Shown here: positions 44,651 to 52,568 of the stretch, in pieces | Layout of the letters: every line of letters begins with the position of its first letter | Numbering within the stretch: the first letter of the stretch is position 1 | Origin: Nitrososphaerota archaeon | Lineage (GTDB): Archaea; Thermoproteota; Nitrososphaeria; Nitrososphaerales; Nitrosopumilaceae | Length of the DNA stretch: 64,000 bases | Assembly: GCA_021325595.1 (NCBI GenBank) | Contig: JAJPGX010000034.1 | Location: 1 to 64,000 of the forward strand | Reading direction: 5' to 3' | Position numbers and translations under genes: made by a program | The notes under the pieces: model-generated | What the model was told of the DNA's origin: nothing | The model's input: only the letters and a program-made list of their open reading frames with translations | Database searches by the model: none

Positions 44651-45268
44651 TCATGCCTGTGCAGTCAGCTCAAAACCGTCAAGTATCTTGGAAAATACAT
44701 CAAGTTCCTTTTCCTGAAGCTCGTCAAGCCATGACTCAAGTCTCTTGAATTGTTCGCCGTATGATATCATTAGATCATCACATGTCTTTGGATGGATTCG
44801 TAGAGTCTTCTTGACGTATTTTGCCGCAAAGCCCTTGGATATCAGGGATGAAAAAACCAATTCAATGTAGCGTTTAGAATAATATTCCTTGAAGATGCCT
44901 TCAAAGGTAGACCACATGTAAAAGCCAATCTTTCCAGAACTTGCATATCTCTGTTGCACGCAACAGGCACATGCAAGGGCACACAGCTCCACAAAAGAGA
45001 CCTCTAGTTTGTGTGAGATTACAAACCATATTCCAAGGTCTGTCAATGAATACGTCCAGTCCTGCGTATTTTGTGCTACAAGGTGCCTTTTTTTGAGTTT
45101 CTGCAGAGTCCTCTTCACGTTCTTTTTTGTATCATTACATAGTTCTGCCACAGTCTTTTTGTTTTCAGGATAGAGTATACCAAGAAGCTGTGATGCGAGC
45201 GAGCCTGATTCAATCCTTTTGTTGCCATGATTGTATATCCATAGCTTCTTTCTAAGCGCGCGAATCAT
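44651..45268 (-). CDS. winged-helix protein of the par operon
   Basis: A 205 aa protein with an N-terminal winged helix (about 20-75: GILYPENKKTVAELCNDTKK followed by VKRTLQKLKKRHLV) and a helical C-terminus containing a Cys-rich stretch (CALACACC). Its start overlaps the ParB-like stop by 4 bases. Possibly a regulator or a centromere-binding partner. Confidence 0.7.
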   Translation of the reverse strand: MIRALRKKLWIYNHGNKRIESGSLASQLLGILYPENKKTVAELCNDTKKNVKRTLQKLKKRHLVAQNTQDWTYSLTDLGIWFVISHKLEVSFVELCALACACCVQQRYASSGKIGFYMWSTFEGIFKEYYSKRYIELVFSSLISKGFAAKYVKKTLRIHPKTCDDLMISYGEQFKRLESWLDELQEKELDVFSKILDGFELTAQA

Positions 45269-46296
45269 TTTGGCGATATGACAACAAGACGTAGTGATGT
45301 ATCGTCTTTGATGCTTTTTCCAAACTTTTCAAGATCCCGCTTTGATTTTATCTTGAGAAACCGTAGTGAGTCCTCTGCTTTTACCTGCAGAAACTCAATC
45401 ATTCCAGGAGGTATCGCATAGACTGGCTTGCTTTGATCCTCTTCTTCAAGCTTGATGCATGTGTTCTTAGCATCATCTACGACACTAGAGACTGCATGTG
45501 TCTTTGTATTCAAGAGAAGTTTGTTGCCGCACTTGCATTGTACTATACTGTTATGTGACGAGCCGTGTACAAGATCTTCTGCTTCCTTTTTGTCTAGCTT
45601 TGGCCATTTTTCTTTCTCAGACTCTTTTGGTTGAAATACGATTACTTCTTTTTCGCTTTGTTTTGGCGAAATTGACACCAGAATGATTTCAAGTTCTGGC
45701 GGAGCTGGAAAGACAAACTTGCGGTCCTTGACATTTTTCATGGAATCTGTAATGACAGTTGTTGCAGTGAGTTGCCCTTTCTCAGATTCAAACTCGGCAA
45801 TTCTTTCAATTACATGGAGTGGAAGCTCAACGTTTGTGTATCTCTTGCAGGCATCTGCAAGGAATTCTTCCCAATGATTGCGTACTTTTGGATATAGTCT
45901 CTTTGTTGCAAGCTCAAGGTATCTTTTAGAAATTGATTGTACTGCATGGTGTCTTTGAAGGAACTGCACCGCATCTAGCATCTTGAGCGGGTTGATGGAG
46001 CCATGTGCATTAAGTTCCATATGTAATCTTACAACATCAGCAATCTCCTTTACTGGAATAAAGTATGCCCTAGCAGACTCATGCCCAGCAGACTCGAGGG
46101 CCTTTACACGCAGGTGGCCGTTTACTATATACTGTGAATCTCCAAGTACTGCAACTGCGATAGGCGCTATCTGCTCTGGATGAGTCTTTGCAATGGCTAC
46201 GAGATCCCGGAAGAGCTTCTCGGTATAGAAGGTGACCTTTACAGGGCACGGTTTTACCTTTGAGAGCTCGACTCGTTTTTCCTCAAACTCGTACAT
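45265..46296 (-). CDS. ParB-like protein
   Basis: A 343 aa protein. Residues 10-110 match a ParB/Srx-type N-domain, with HPEQIAPIAVAVLGDSQYIV and NGHLRVKALESAG as the characteristic GxxR-like motif. The middle is charged and a later segment has a single CKC. I set the start at 46296: it follows AGAGGAG by 9 bases and overlaps the TFIIB stop by 14 bases, whereas 46362 would overlap by 80. Probably binds the element's DNA for partition or regulation. Confidence 0.75.
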   Translation of the reverse strand: MYEFEEKRVELSKVKPCPVKVTFYTEKLFRDLVAIAKTHPEQIAPIAVAVLGDSQYIVNGHLRVKALESAGHESARAYFIPVKEIADVVRLHMELNAHGSINPLKMLDAVQFLQRHHAVQSISKRYLELATKRLYPKVRNHWEEFLADACKRYTNVELPLHVIERIAEFESEKGQLTATTVITDSMKNVKDRKFVFPAPPELEIILVSISPKQSEKEVIVFQPKESEKEKWPKLDKKEAEDLVHGSSHNSIVQCKCGNKLLLNTKTHAVSSVVDDAKNTCIKLEEEDQSKPVYAIPPGMIEFLQVKAEDSLRFLKIKSKRDLEKFGKSIKDDTSLRLVVISPK

Positions 46297-47137
46297 GTAA
46301 CTTTGCTCCTCTAATTGCCAGATCCAAGGCTCTTTTTGCCCTGACATCTTCACGTTTATCATCTATATTTTGGAGATTTGCAACTGCCTGGCGTTCTATT
46401 GTATCATAGAGACGTCCGCTGCCTATCGTACCTTGCAATCTTGATAGTAACAATCTCATGTAATAGCTTGCCTTGTGATACCTGCATTCGATTCCAAGTT
46501 CTTGCGCCGCGATCTCGTTTAGTGAGTATGCTTTCAATATTGTAAAGTTACGCTTTATTCCAAAGTTCATCCTGATTGCTTCTAGTATTTGTTCATCAGA
46601 TTTTGGTAGTCCGTATTTTCTACATACAAGATGTACTGCAAAGGTTGCAATGTGTGCCTTGGTGCAACCCTTTGGTCTGTTTCTTTTTAGCATACCGATA
46701 CTCTCTTCTCCTTCCAGGCCCTTTTGTACAAGAGATGAGATTTTACCTAGTTTTTCAGCATACGTTTTTCTCTCCTCCTGTTTTTGCTTTGAGAGTTTTT
46801 GGTAGATAATATTTACATCCTGTGCAGCGTAAATTGGTAGCTCAAGCTTTACACATACATTTGAAATTTGCGAGACATCAGACTTGTTTTCATGGATGTG
46901 TCTTGCACAGTCAAGGTTTACTCTTTTTGTTCCAATCTCTGTTACCTGATACAGATTTAGCTTGGAACTAGATACGGTTTCTTGCAATTGGTATTGTGTT
47001 CCAAGAACTATTCCACAACCAGTACAGACTAGCTCATGATCAGCTGCATGCAATTTGTTGCAGCCACAACCTGGACATGATGCGGGGTTTTGTCTCTCTG
47101 TGAATTCTAAAAGGTCTTGCTTTTTGTAATCAATCAT
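46283..47137 (-). CDS. TFIIB-family transcription factor
   Basis: A 284 aa archaeal initiation factor homologue. Zinc ribbon C21-x2-C24...C38-x2-C41 (CPGCGC and CTGCG), then two cyclin-like helical repeats (about 100-185 and 190-275). A very strong ribosome site AAGGAGG precedes the ATG by 8 bases, and the preceding RHH gene overlaps by ATGA. As a non-core copy in a maintenance operon it may direct element promoters. Confidence 0.85.
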   Translation of the reverse strand: MIDYKKQDLLEFTERQNPASCPGCGCNKLHAADHELVCTGCGIVLGTQYQLQETVSSSKLNLYQVTEIGTKRVNLDCARHIHENKSDVSQISNVCVKLELPIYAAQDVNIIYQKLSKQKQEERKTYAEKLGKISSLVQKGLEGEESIGMLKRNRPKGCTKAHIATFAVHLVCRKYGLPKSDEQILEAIRMNFGIKRNFTILKAYSLNEIAAQELGIECRYHKASYYMRLLLSRLQGTIGSGRLYDTIERQAVANLQNIDDKREDVRAKRALDLAIRGAKLHVRV

Positions 47138-47310
47138 TTCACATCCTCCTTTTCTTCTTTCTTTAGATTCTCAATCATATATCGCACTGAATAAGATACA
47201 AGCTGTGACATGTTTGGAAATAATTTGTCTTTACCGCAAAATCTTGCTGCCGTTTCTTTGAGTGTTCTTGGAATTTTGACAGAACTCCATATCTCATCAG
47301 AATTTTGCAT
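47134..47310 (-). CDS. small RHH-like regulator preceding TFIIB gene
   Basis: A 58 aa protein: MQNSDEIWSSVKIPRTLKET then two helices. The strand/helix/helix order is ribbon-helix-helix-like. The stop overlaps the TFIIB start (ATGA). Divergent from the gene at 47398 across an operator-rich gap, and a likely repressor of both. Confidence 0.75.
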   Translation of the reverse strand: MQNSDEIWSSVKIPRTLKETAARFCGKDKLFPNMSQLVSYSVRYMIENLKKEEKEDVK

Positions 47311-47320
47311 GTACTACATT

Positions 47321-47361
47321 TAGCACAATGCTATTTAATTTTTGTGCTAGATATAGCACAA
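47321..47361. promoter_or_regulatory. three TAGCACAA operator half-sites
   Basis: TAGCACAA (47321-47328), its complement TTGTGCTA (47342-47349) and TAGCACAA again (47354-47361) lie in the divergent promoter region between two RHH-like genes. They are typical operator repeats for RHH regulators. Confidence 0.6.
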
Positions 47362-47378
47362 GACATAATAATTTGACA

Positions 47379-47396
47379 TGTATCATATATGATACA
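47379..47396. promoter_or_regulatory. perfect palindrome just before a regulator gene
   Basis: TGTATCATATATGATACA is a perfect 18 bp palindrome ending 1 base before the ATG I choose for the gene at 47398. It overlaps an in-frame upstream ATG (47389). Probable operator for the second regulator. Confidence 0.65.
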
Positions 47397-47397
47397 C

Positions 47398-47763
47398 ATG
47401 ACAGAATGGGATACGCTCCGGGTTCCACATGATCTAATGGATGAATTGGAAAAATTCTTGGAATCCTCCGTTGCAAAAAAGACAGGCTTTACCAGCAAAA
47501 CCCAAGCAACTACTACTGCAATGAGGGAGTTTCTCCAGAAATATTCCAAGAGATTTGAGCATGTCAATACCTATGAAGACAAGGTAAGAATTTTGGACAA
47601 TAACATTGGCAAGCGTGGCGATATTGTTACTGTTCAGTTTAAAGGAAAAATAGCTTTTTGTGATTATTGTGAATCGAACAATTGCATACATGTGAAATAC
47701 TGTTGGGAGATTCCGCAGGTTGCTGAAGTTTTAAAGAAACGTGGCCTTAAACTTCTAGATTAG
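47398..47763 (+). CDS. RHH-like regulator with C-terminal cysteines
   Basis: A 121 aa protein starting MTEWDTLRVPHDLMDELEK, a strand and helix typical of RHH/CopG-like proteins, followed by a helix with TKTQATTTAMREFL. The C-terminal half is beta-rich with CDYC and later Cys (CIHVKYC) that may bind metal. It is divergent from the TFIIB operon. ATG at 47398 preferred over 47389 because the palindrome covers the latter. Confidence 0.7.
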   Translation: MTEWDTLRVPHDLMDELEKFLESSVAKKTGFTSKTQATTTAMREFLQKYSKRFEHVNTYEDKVRILDNNIGKRGDIVTVQFKGKIAFCDYCESNNCIHVKYCWEIPQVAEVLKKRGLKLLD

Positions 47764-47857
47764 AAACAGCTTCTAGTAGCGCACTGCTAGTGGACTCGAT
47801 GGGACTGGGATCACCATGGTCTTGTTTAGTCCATACACAATAAAACTCGAAACAGAA

Positions 47858-48319
47858 TTACTTAAAAAACGATTTTACTTTTGATAAAAAAGACTTGTTT
47901 TCAGACCATTCTGAAATTTCAATATCAAAACCTTCTTCCGCATGTGAATTAACAAATTTTTTACTTGCAAGAACTTCACATATCATATAATCTGATTTCT
48001 CCTTGATAAGCCCCAAACCGTCAATTTCCTGATTTTTTTCATCGGTAAAATGTTCCGGTAAAACATCAAACATCACATTTAACAAATTATCAAGATCTTT
48101 TTGCCAATTCCCATCTTCTTCGGTTTTATCATTAAGGTAAAAACAGACATCGAGAAACAATTTTTTACTCAAGGTCTTTTCTCTTAATTCGTGAATGTTT
48201 GGAATTTTGTCCAGTATCACTTCTTTTAGTTGTTTTTTACTTTTTACATAATCGCCCGCTGGAGTTACTGGAGTAAAATTTCTAATTTCAATTTTTTTTA
48301 ATAAAATAACACCTTTCAA
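47858..48319 (-). CDS. RusA-like Holliday-junction resolvase candidate
   Basis: A 153 aa protein. The stretch KDLDNLLNVMFDVLPEHF, followed by GLGLIKEKSDYMICEV and a K in ASKKFV, resembles the RusA motif order (D-x-DN-x-LK...D...K). A substrate-binding N-terminus (FTPVTPAGDYVKSKK) is compatible. RusA enzymes resolve branched DNA and are common on mobile elements. The match is by eye only. Confidence 0.45.
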   Translation of the reverse strand: MKGVILLKKIEIRNFTPVTPAGDYVKSKKQLKEVILDKIPNIHELREKTLSKKLFLDVCFYLNDKTEEDGNWQKDLDNLLNVMFDVLPEHFTDEKNQEIDGLGLIKEKSDYMICEVLASKKFVNSHAEEGFDIEISEWSENKSFLSKVKSFFK

Positions 48320-48376
48320 ACAAGATCAATCCTTGGCACTCTTTCTGGTTTTTGAAGATTTGCATGAATTTAGTTT

Positions 48377-48775
48377 ATGTCTAAGGAAACATCCCCCATT
48401 ATTCGGGCTGTTTTCTTGATAGTCATAGAATTATCAAAGCCAAATCAAAGTAATAGGTATGAGACATATAAGACCAGTTACTATCATGATGTGATTTCAG
48501 TTCCACATAAGAGAAAAAGGCTAATAGCAACAGACGCAAGTATAATCATGCATCAAAAAATAGAACCAGTCATAAAAAAGATTCATGCTATGCCAAAATC
48601 CAGTCTACAAGATACGTTCAAGGTAGTGTATCTTAGTGCGTCTGGACATGAGAAAAGAAGAATAAAGGGAATCTTGATACCAGACAAAAACACAAAGTGG
48701 ATAATATATTGCAAGAAATGCAAGGAATTTCACTACGAAAAGACACGCAAGTCCCACAGAGCTATTCTTAGGTAA
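48377..48775 (+). CDS. unknown basic protein
   Basis: A 132 aa Lys/Arg-rich protein. The end carries CKKCKEFHYEKTRKSH, a possible single zinc knuckle. No family recognised. Confidence 0.5.
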   Translation: MSKETSPIIRAVFLIVIELSKPNQSNRYETYKTSYYHDVISVPHKRKRLIATDASIIMHQKIEPVIKKIHAMPKSSLQDTFKVVYLSASGHEKRRIKGILIPDKNTKWIIYCKKCKEFHYEKTRKSHRAILR

Positions 48776-48834
48776 GATAATACAATCTCATATCTTTGTT
48801 GCAGCTACATCTATGTAACTAGAGTTTTAGTTGG

Positions 48835-48993
48835 CTATTGCAAATCTTGGACAGATTCACCGTCCCGAACGTACCCAAAAGGAATGGTGAACTCGATGTT
48901 TCCCGAGATCTCTTGTACTCGTTCCTTCTCTTTCTTTTCTTCCTTGTCAGTCCACCACTTTGCTACTAGAAAGCCAATAAACCACTCTATCAT
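48835..48993 (-). CDS. small membrane-associated protein
   Basis: A 52 aa protein from MIEWFIGFLVAKWW, a short hydrophobic helix followed by a charged KEEKKEKERV stretch. The start at 48993 is used because the frame upstream is less plausible. Function unknown. Confidence 0.4.
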   Translation of the reverse strand: MIEWFIGFLVAKWWTDKEEKKEKERVQEISGNIEFTIPFGYVRDGESVQDLQ

Positions 48994-49212
48994 GATGGTA
49001 TTGCACGAATCTAGAATAAAACCAATGCTAAACAAAGTTCTTCAAAGAGCAAATCATACTATAATTAGCGACTTATTTTAGAGTAAAACCAATTTTAAAA
49101 TAAACAACATACTATTGGATTTTGGCCGCGATGAAGAATCAGAGTTATATCTGAAATAATGATGTGAAGGCATTTGTCTGAGCTGCCATGTAACTTTGAA
49201 AAATTATAGAGA

Positions 49213-49806
49213 CTAGTTTTCAGTAAATTCTCTTATTCCGTTTTTATCTGCAACAAGAACGTCGATTCCCTCTCCACTTGCTGCATCTCGCATTATTGCT
49301 GACTTGATAGATTTTACAGCTAATGATATCGCTTCTTTTTCCTTTAATTCTTTTTTGTATTCTTGATCTAAAACCCCAAGTGCCATCTCAGCGCCAGTTC
49401 CTACTGCTGCATAATCGTCTGGCAATACGGAGCCCAAAGGATCAAGTGTGTAAACTGCCGGATTGCCATCAACACCACCTACTATAACCTGAGTTAACAG
49501 AGGATAGAACCTGCGTTCATACATTAGAGAAGACATCATCTTGGCTACAGAATTTGGTGGGATCTCTCTTTTGAGCTCTAATTTTCTAATCTTTGTCAAG
49601 GCACGCATCTGCATTGCAAGAACCTGCATGTCTGCCACCATTCCTGCGCAACAGGCGCCCACAAAATCTGTAATCTGGAATGTCTTTTTTGTATTCTTGC
49701 TTACTATGAAATTTCCATACGAAACTCTTCTCTCGCTTGCCATTACTACACCGCCATCGTATACTATTCCGACTGCAGTAGCTCCGGGCATGTACATAAA
49801 TGCCAT
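49213..49806 (-). CDS. psmB: proteasome beta-1-like subunit
   Basis: A 197 aa proteasome beta fold (ASERRVSYG, VGGVDGNPAVYTLDPLGS, AAVGTGAEMALGVL). The residue at the position of the catalytic Thr is Ala (GATAVGI where active subunits have TTTVG), as in the beta-1 subunits of crenarchaea and thaumarchaea, which are thought to be non-catalytic. Length is typical. ATG at 49797 or 49791 are later options. Not in an operon with the chaperone genes. A core-type gene, so it may mark host sequence. Confidence 0.88.
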   Translation of the reverse strand: MAFMYMPGATAVGIVYDGGVVMASERRVSYGNFIVSKNTKKTFQITDFVGACCAGMVADMQVLAMQMRALTKIRKLELKREIPPNSVAKMMSSLMYERRFYPLLTQVIVGGVDGNPAVYTLDPLGSVLPDDYAAVGTGAEMALGVLDQEYKKELKEKEAISLAVKSIKSAIMRDAASGEGIDVLVADKNGIREFTEN

Positions 49807-49916
49807 AAATCAACTGCCTGATGAGTACAATAAAGACATTTCTACGGCTACAAAATTCAGCATAATCTTTGACACCAAATGAACTAAATAGTAATCTCTG
49901 GATTCAGATAATTCAG

Positions 49917-50150
49917 ATGCGAAAACCGCCAACTGGTAGTAAAGACTCTCTGACAACAGAGGATATGTTTGAAATTTTGAAAACAAAAGTAACGTGGACC
50001 AACAATGAGATCTTTACAATATTGGTTCCAAAGTATCTTGCCTATGACAAAGCTGGACTTAAACACAAAATACGACATATTCTGGACTATCTTGCCAAAC
50101 AAGGCAAGGTAGTGAGGATAGACAAGGGTACATATCTGATAAAAATTTAA
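49917..50150 (+). CDS. small winged-helix-like protein, copy A
   Basis: A 77 aa protein starting MRKPPTGSKDSLTTEDMFEI. Helices followed by HKIRHILDYLAKQGKVVRID and a beta wing (GTYLIKI) suggest a winged helix. It is a tandem duplicate of the next gene, including about 35 bases of upstream sequence. The start at 49917 is set by this alignment. Confidence 0.7.
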   Translation: MRKPPTGSKDSLTTEDMFEILKTKVTWTNNEIFTILVPKYLAYDKAGLKHKIRHILDYLAKQGKVVRIDKGTYLIKI

Positions 50151-50196
50151 CAAATCAAATAAACTAAATAACAATCTCCGGATTCAAATTTTGAAG

Positions 50197-50430
50197 ATGC
50201 GAAAACCTCCAACTGGTAGTAAAGAAGCTCTAACTGCAAAAGCCCTCTTGGACATTATGAAAATAAATGAAGTATGGACTAGTAAGGAGATTTTTTCGGT
50301 TTTGGTTCCAAAGTATCCTGCCTACGACAGAGATGGACTCAATCACAAAATGCGACAAGTGCTATCTTATCTTGCTAAACAAGGCAAGATCGAGAGAGTT
50401 GACAAGGGTACGTACCAAACAAAAATTTAA
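50197..50430 (+). CDS. small winged-helix-like protein, copy B
   Basis: A 77 aa protein starting MRKPPTGSKEALTAKALLDI, about 65 percent identical by eye to copy A, and ending GTYQTKI. The leader bases before each ATG (ACTAAATA...AATCTC) are duplicated as well. Located just before the restriction genes, as control (C) proteins often are. Confidence 0.7.
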   Translation: MRKPPTGSKEALTAKALLDIMKINEVWTSKEIFSVLVPKYPAYDRDGLNHKMRQVLSYLAKQGKIERVDKGTYQTKI

Positions 50431-50472
50431 CAAATCAAAAATCCTTTAATACATTATAGAGATGAAAATTAG

Positions 50473-50691
50473 GTGTTGACTACCTTCATGCAACTTGTTC
50501 GAAATGAATTTGAAGAAGGCGAACCAGTGACCTTAAATCAACTTTATGAGATTCTATCAAAGAATCCAGAGGTCAAAATTAGACCAGATGTTTTAGGCCA
50601 TAGGATCAGAAGTGCAATTTATGCATTACACAAGAGTAACAAGATCATGCGTGTTAGTGATTCTACATACAAAAAGGTCAATAATAAATAA
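50473..50691 (+). CDS. small winged-helix-like protein, diverged third copy
   Basis: A 72 aa protein (GTG start, MLTTFMQLVRNEFEEGEPVT) with the same helix and wing order as copies A and B (DVLGHRIRSAIYALHKSNKI then VSDSTYKKV). Ends 22 bases before the methyltransferase gene, so it is the immediate upstream member of that operon. Confidence 0.65.
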   Translation: MLTTFMQLVRNEFEEGEPVTLNQLYEILSKNPEVKIRPDVLGHRIRSAIYALHKSNKIMRVSDSTYKKVNNK

Positions 50692-50713
50692 ATGCAAAAA
50701 TATCTGAGATAGC

Positions 50714-51526
50714 ATGGCCGTACAACTTCAACTGAAGGAGAACACGGCAAAATCGATCTTACGTTATCCTGGTGGAAAATTTAGAGCAGTGGACATCATT
50801 TTTAGTTTAATTCCAGAGACTACAACTAGAATGTGTTCTCCCTTTCTTGGTGGTGGTTCTGTAGAAATTACTTGTGCAAGAAATAAGATCAGAGTATACG
50901 GATATGATATTTTTACTCCACTGGTAGAATTTTGGCAGTGTGTATTATCAGACCCAATTAGATTAGCCAATACTGTAGAAGAGTATTATCCACTTTCAAG
51001 AGAGAGGTTTTATGATCTACAAAAGACCCAGCGTAACCACAAATCCAAGTATGTAAGGGCTGCAATTTTCTACGTTCTAAACAGATCATCATTCTCAGGA
51101 AGTACCTTATCTGGCGGGATGTCTCCTGGGCACCATAGGTTTAACAAGCCTGCGATTCAGAGGCTTAGAGAGTTTAAAGTTGAAAATCTTAGTGTAAAGA
51201 GATTAGATTTTACCAAATCAATATCAAAGCACAGAAACGATTTGCTCTATCTTGATCCTCCCTATATGATTGATCAGACATTATATGGTGTGAAAGGAGA
51301 CGCACACCGACATTTTGATCATGAGAGATTAGCAAAAATTCTCAGAACCCGGGAAAAATGGATATTGTCATACAATGACTCACCAGAGATACATGAATTG
51401 TACAAAGGTTACGTAATACTATATCCTGATTGGAAGTATGGAATGTCTAACATCAAAAAATCAAGAGAAGTGCTGATTCTAAGTCATGATGTTGCAGAAT
51501 ACAACAAATCACGTGGAAAATTGTAG
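50714..51526 (+). CDS. D12-class N6-adenine DNA methyltransferase
   Basis: A 270 aa methyltransferase of the Dam/DpnIIA/FokI (D12, alpha) class. RYPGGK (17-22) and FLGGGS (44-49) bind SAM; DPPY (181-184) is the catalytic motif IV. It protects self DNA for the endonuclease that starts 3 bases after its stop. Recognition site cannot be read from sequence. Confidence 0.9.
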   Translation: MAVQLQLKENTAKSILRYPGGKFRAVDIIFSLIPETTTRMCSPFLGGGSVEITCARNKIRVYGYDIFTPLVEFWQCVLSDPIRLANTVEEYYPLSRERFYDLQKTQRNHKSKYVRAAIFYVLNRSSFSGSTLSGGMSPGHHRFNKPAIQRLREFKVENLSVKRLDFTKSISKHRNDLLYLDPPYMIDQTLYGVKGDAHRHFDHERLAKILRTREKWILSYNDSPEIHELYKGYVILYPDWKYGMSNIKKSREVLILSHDVAEYNKSRGKL

Positions 51527-51528
51527 TT

Positions 51529-52485
51529 ATGCCATCGCAATTAGAGTCTGGCAAAGCGTTCGAGTATGCCCTTGCAAATGCATTATATAATAAAATCAAA
51601 GATAGGCAAAAGGCTGAGCTTACAAAAAATGATTCGTATGAAATAGCTAGACGATCTTACAACTCGTTTGACGAAAAAGAAAGAAGTGATTACGACTTGG
51701 CTGCTCAAGCAGGTGTTCGCCACATACTAACAATAGAACCACGATTATCAAATCCAGTGTCATCAGATGACAAGATTTCAATCATGATACAATCTGACAT
51801 GGCTGGCATAGGTGGAGATGTAAGAGACATCATTGTTGTCAGATCTGCTCAAAACTGGGAGATTGGATTTTCAGCCAAGTCAAAACATTTTGCCGTTAAA
51901 CATTCTAGACTTTCAGATAACATTGATTTTGGAAAATCATGGTTGGACATAAATTGTTCAAGAGAATATTTTTCTGAAGTTACAAAGATCTTTGGTGAGC
52001 TCAGATATCTAATGGAACATGCAAGGATGAAAGGTCAAGTCTTGAAATGGAGTACTTTACCACAAAAACATGAGAGATTTTACAAACCAATTCTGGAATC
52101 CTTCACTAAAGAATTAAAGAGATTAAATGAAGAAAATTCATCAGTTCCTTCACGACTATTAGACTATTTGATAGGCAGAAATGACTTCTATAAAGTGATT
52201 AAAACAGTTGGACATACTACCATACAAGGATTCAATCTTCACGATACTTTGAATCATGATTCTAATAGTCGTAAGGTAGGAGATGTACCCAGACTGAAGC
52301 TCCCAACAAGAATCATGGATGTAGAGTCCCAGAGATTGAATAAAGTGATTATAACCTTTGATGGAGGATGGTCCCTCTCGTTTAGGATACATAATGCGAG
52401 TACGGCAGTAGAGCCCTCTCTAAAATTTGACATTCAATTGGCTGGAATCCCGCCTAGCCTATATACTCATAGAGAAAAATGGTAG
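51529..52485 (+). CDS. HaeIII-family type II restriction endonuclease
   Basis: A 318 aa nuclease. GKAFEYALANALYNK, GGDVRDIIVV (95-104) and AKSKHFAVKHSRLSDNIDFG (116-135) match the HaeIII-type endonuclease pattern (D...x-K with a KHSRLS block). HaeIII itself cuts GGCC and is paired with a C5 methyltransferase; here the neighbour is an adenine methyltransferase, so the site is probably different. Likely coupled translation with the methyltransferase. Confidence 0.8.
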   Translation: MPSQLESGKAFEYALANALYNKIKDRQKAELTKNDSYEIARRSYNSFDEKERSDYDLAAQAGVRHILTIEPRLSNPVSSDDKISIMIQSDMAGIGGDVRDIIVVRSAQNWEIGFSAKSKHFAVKHSRLSDNIDFGKSWLDINCSREYFSEVTKIFGELRYLMEHARMKGQVLKWSTLPQKHERFYKPILESFTKELKRLNEENSSVPSRLLDYLIGRNDFYKVIKTVGHTTIQGFNLHDTLNHDSNSRKVGDVPRLKLPTRIMDVESQRLNKVIITFDGGWSLSFRIHNASTAVEPSLKFDIQLAGIPPSLYTHREKW

Positions 52486-52568
52486 CATGGATAATCCAAT
52501 GGAATATTTTGTGCCCATGTATTGGTAAACTCGATCATGTTTAAATCATTAAAATCAATTCAAAATTT

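Noticed and set aside
47771-47830. tRNA-like or attachment-site-like bases (CTAGTAGCGCACTGCTAG region)
   Set aside because: Only a short inverted repeat; no T-loop or acceptor match to the tRNA-Ser.
49213-49806. Calling this an active proteasome protease
   Set aside because: The Thr at the active position is Ala, so it is more likely the structural beta-1 type.
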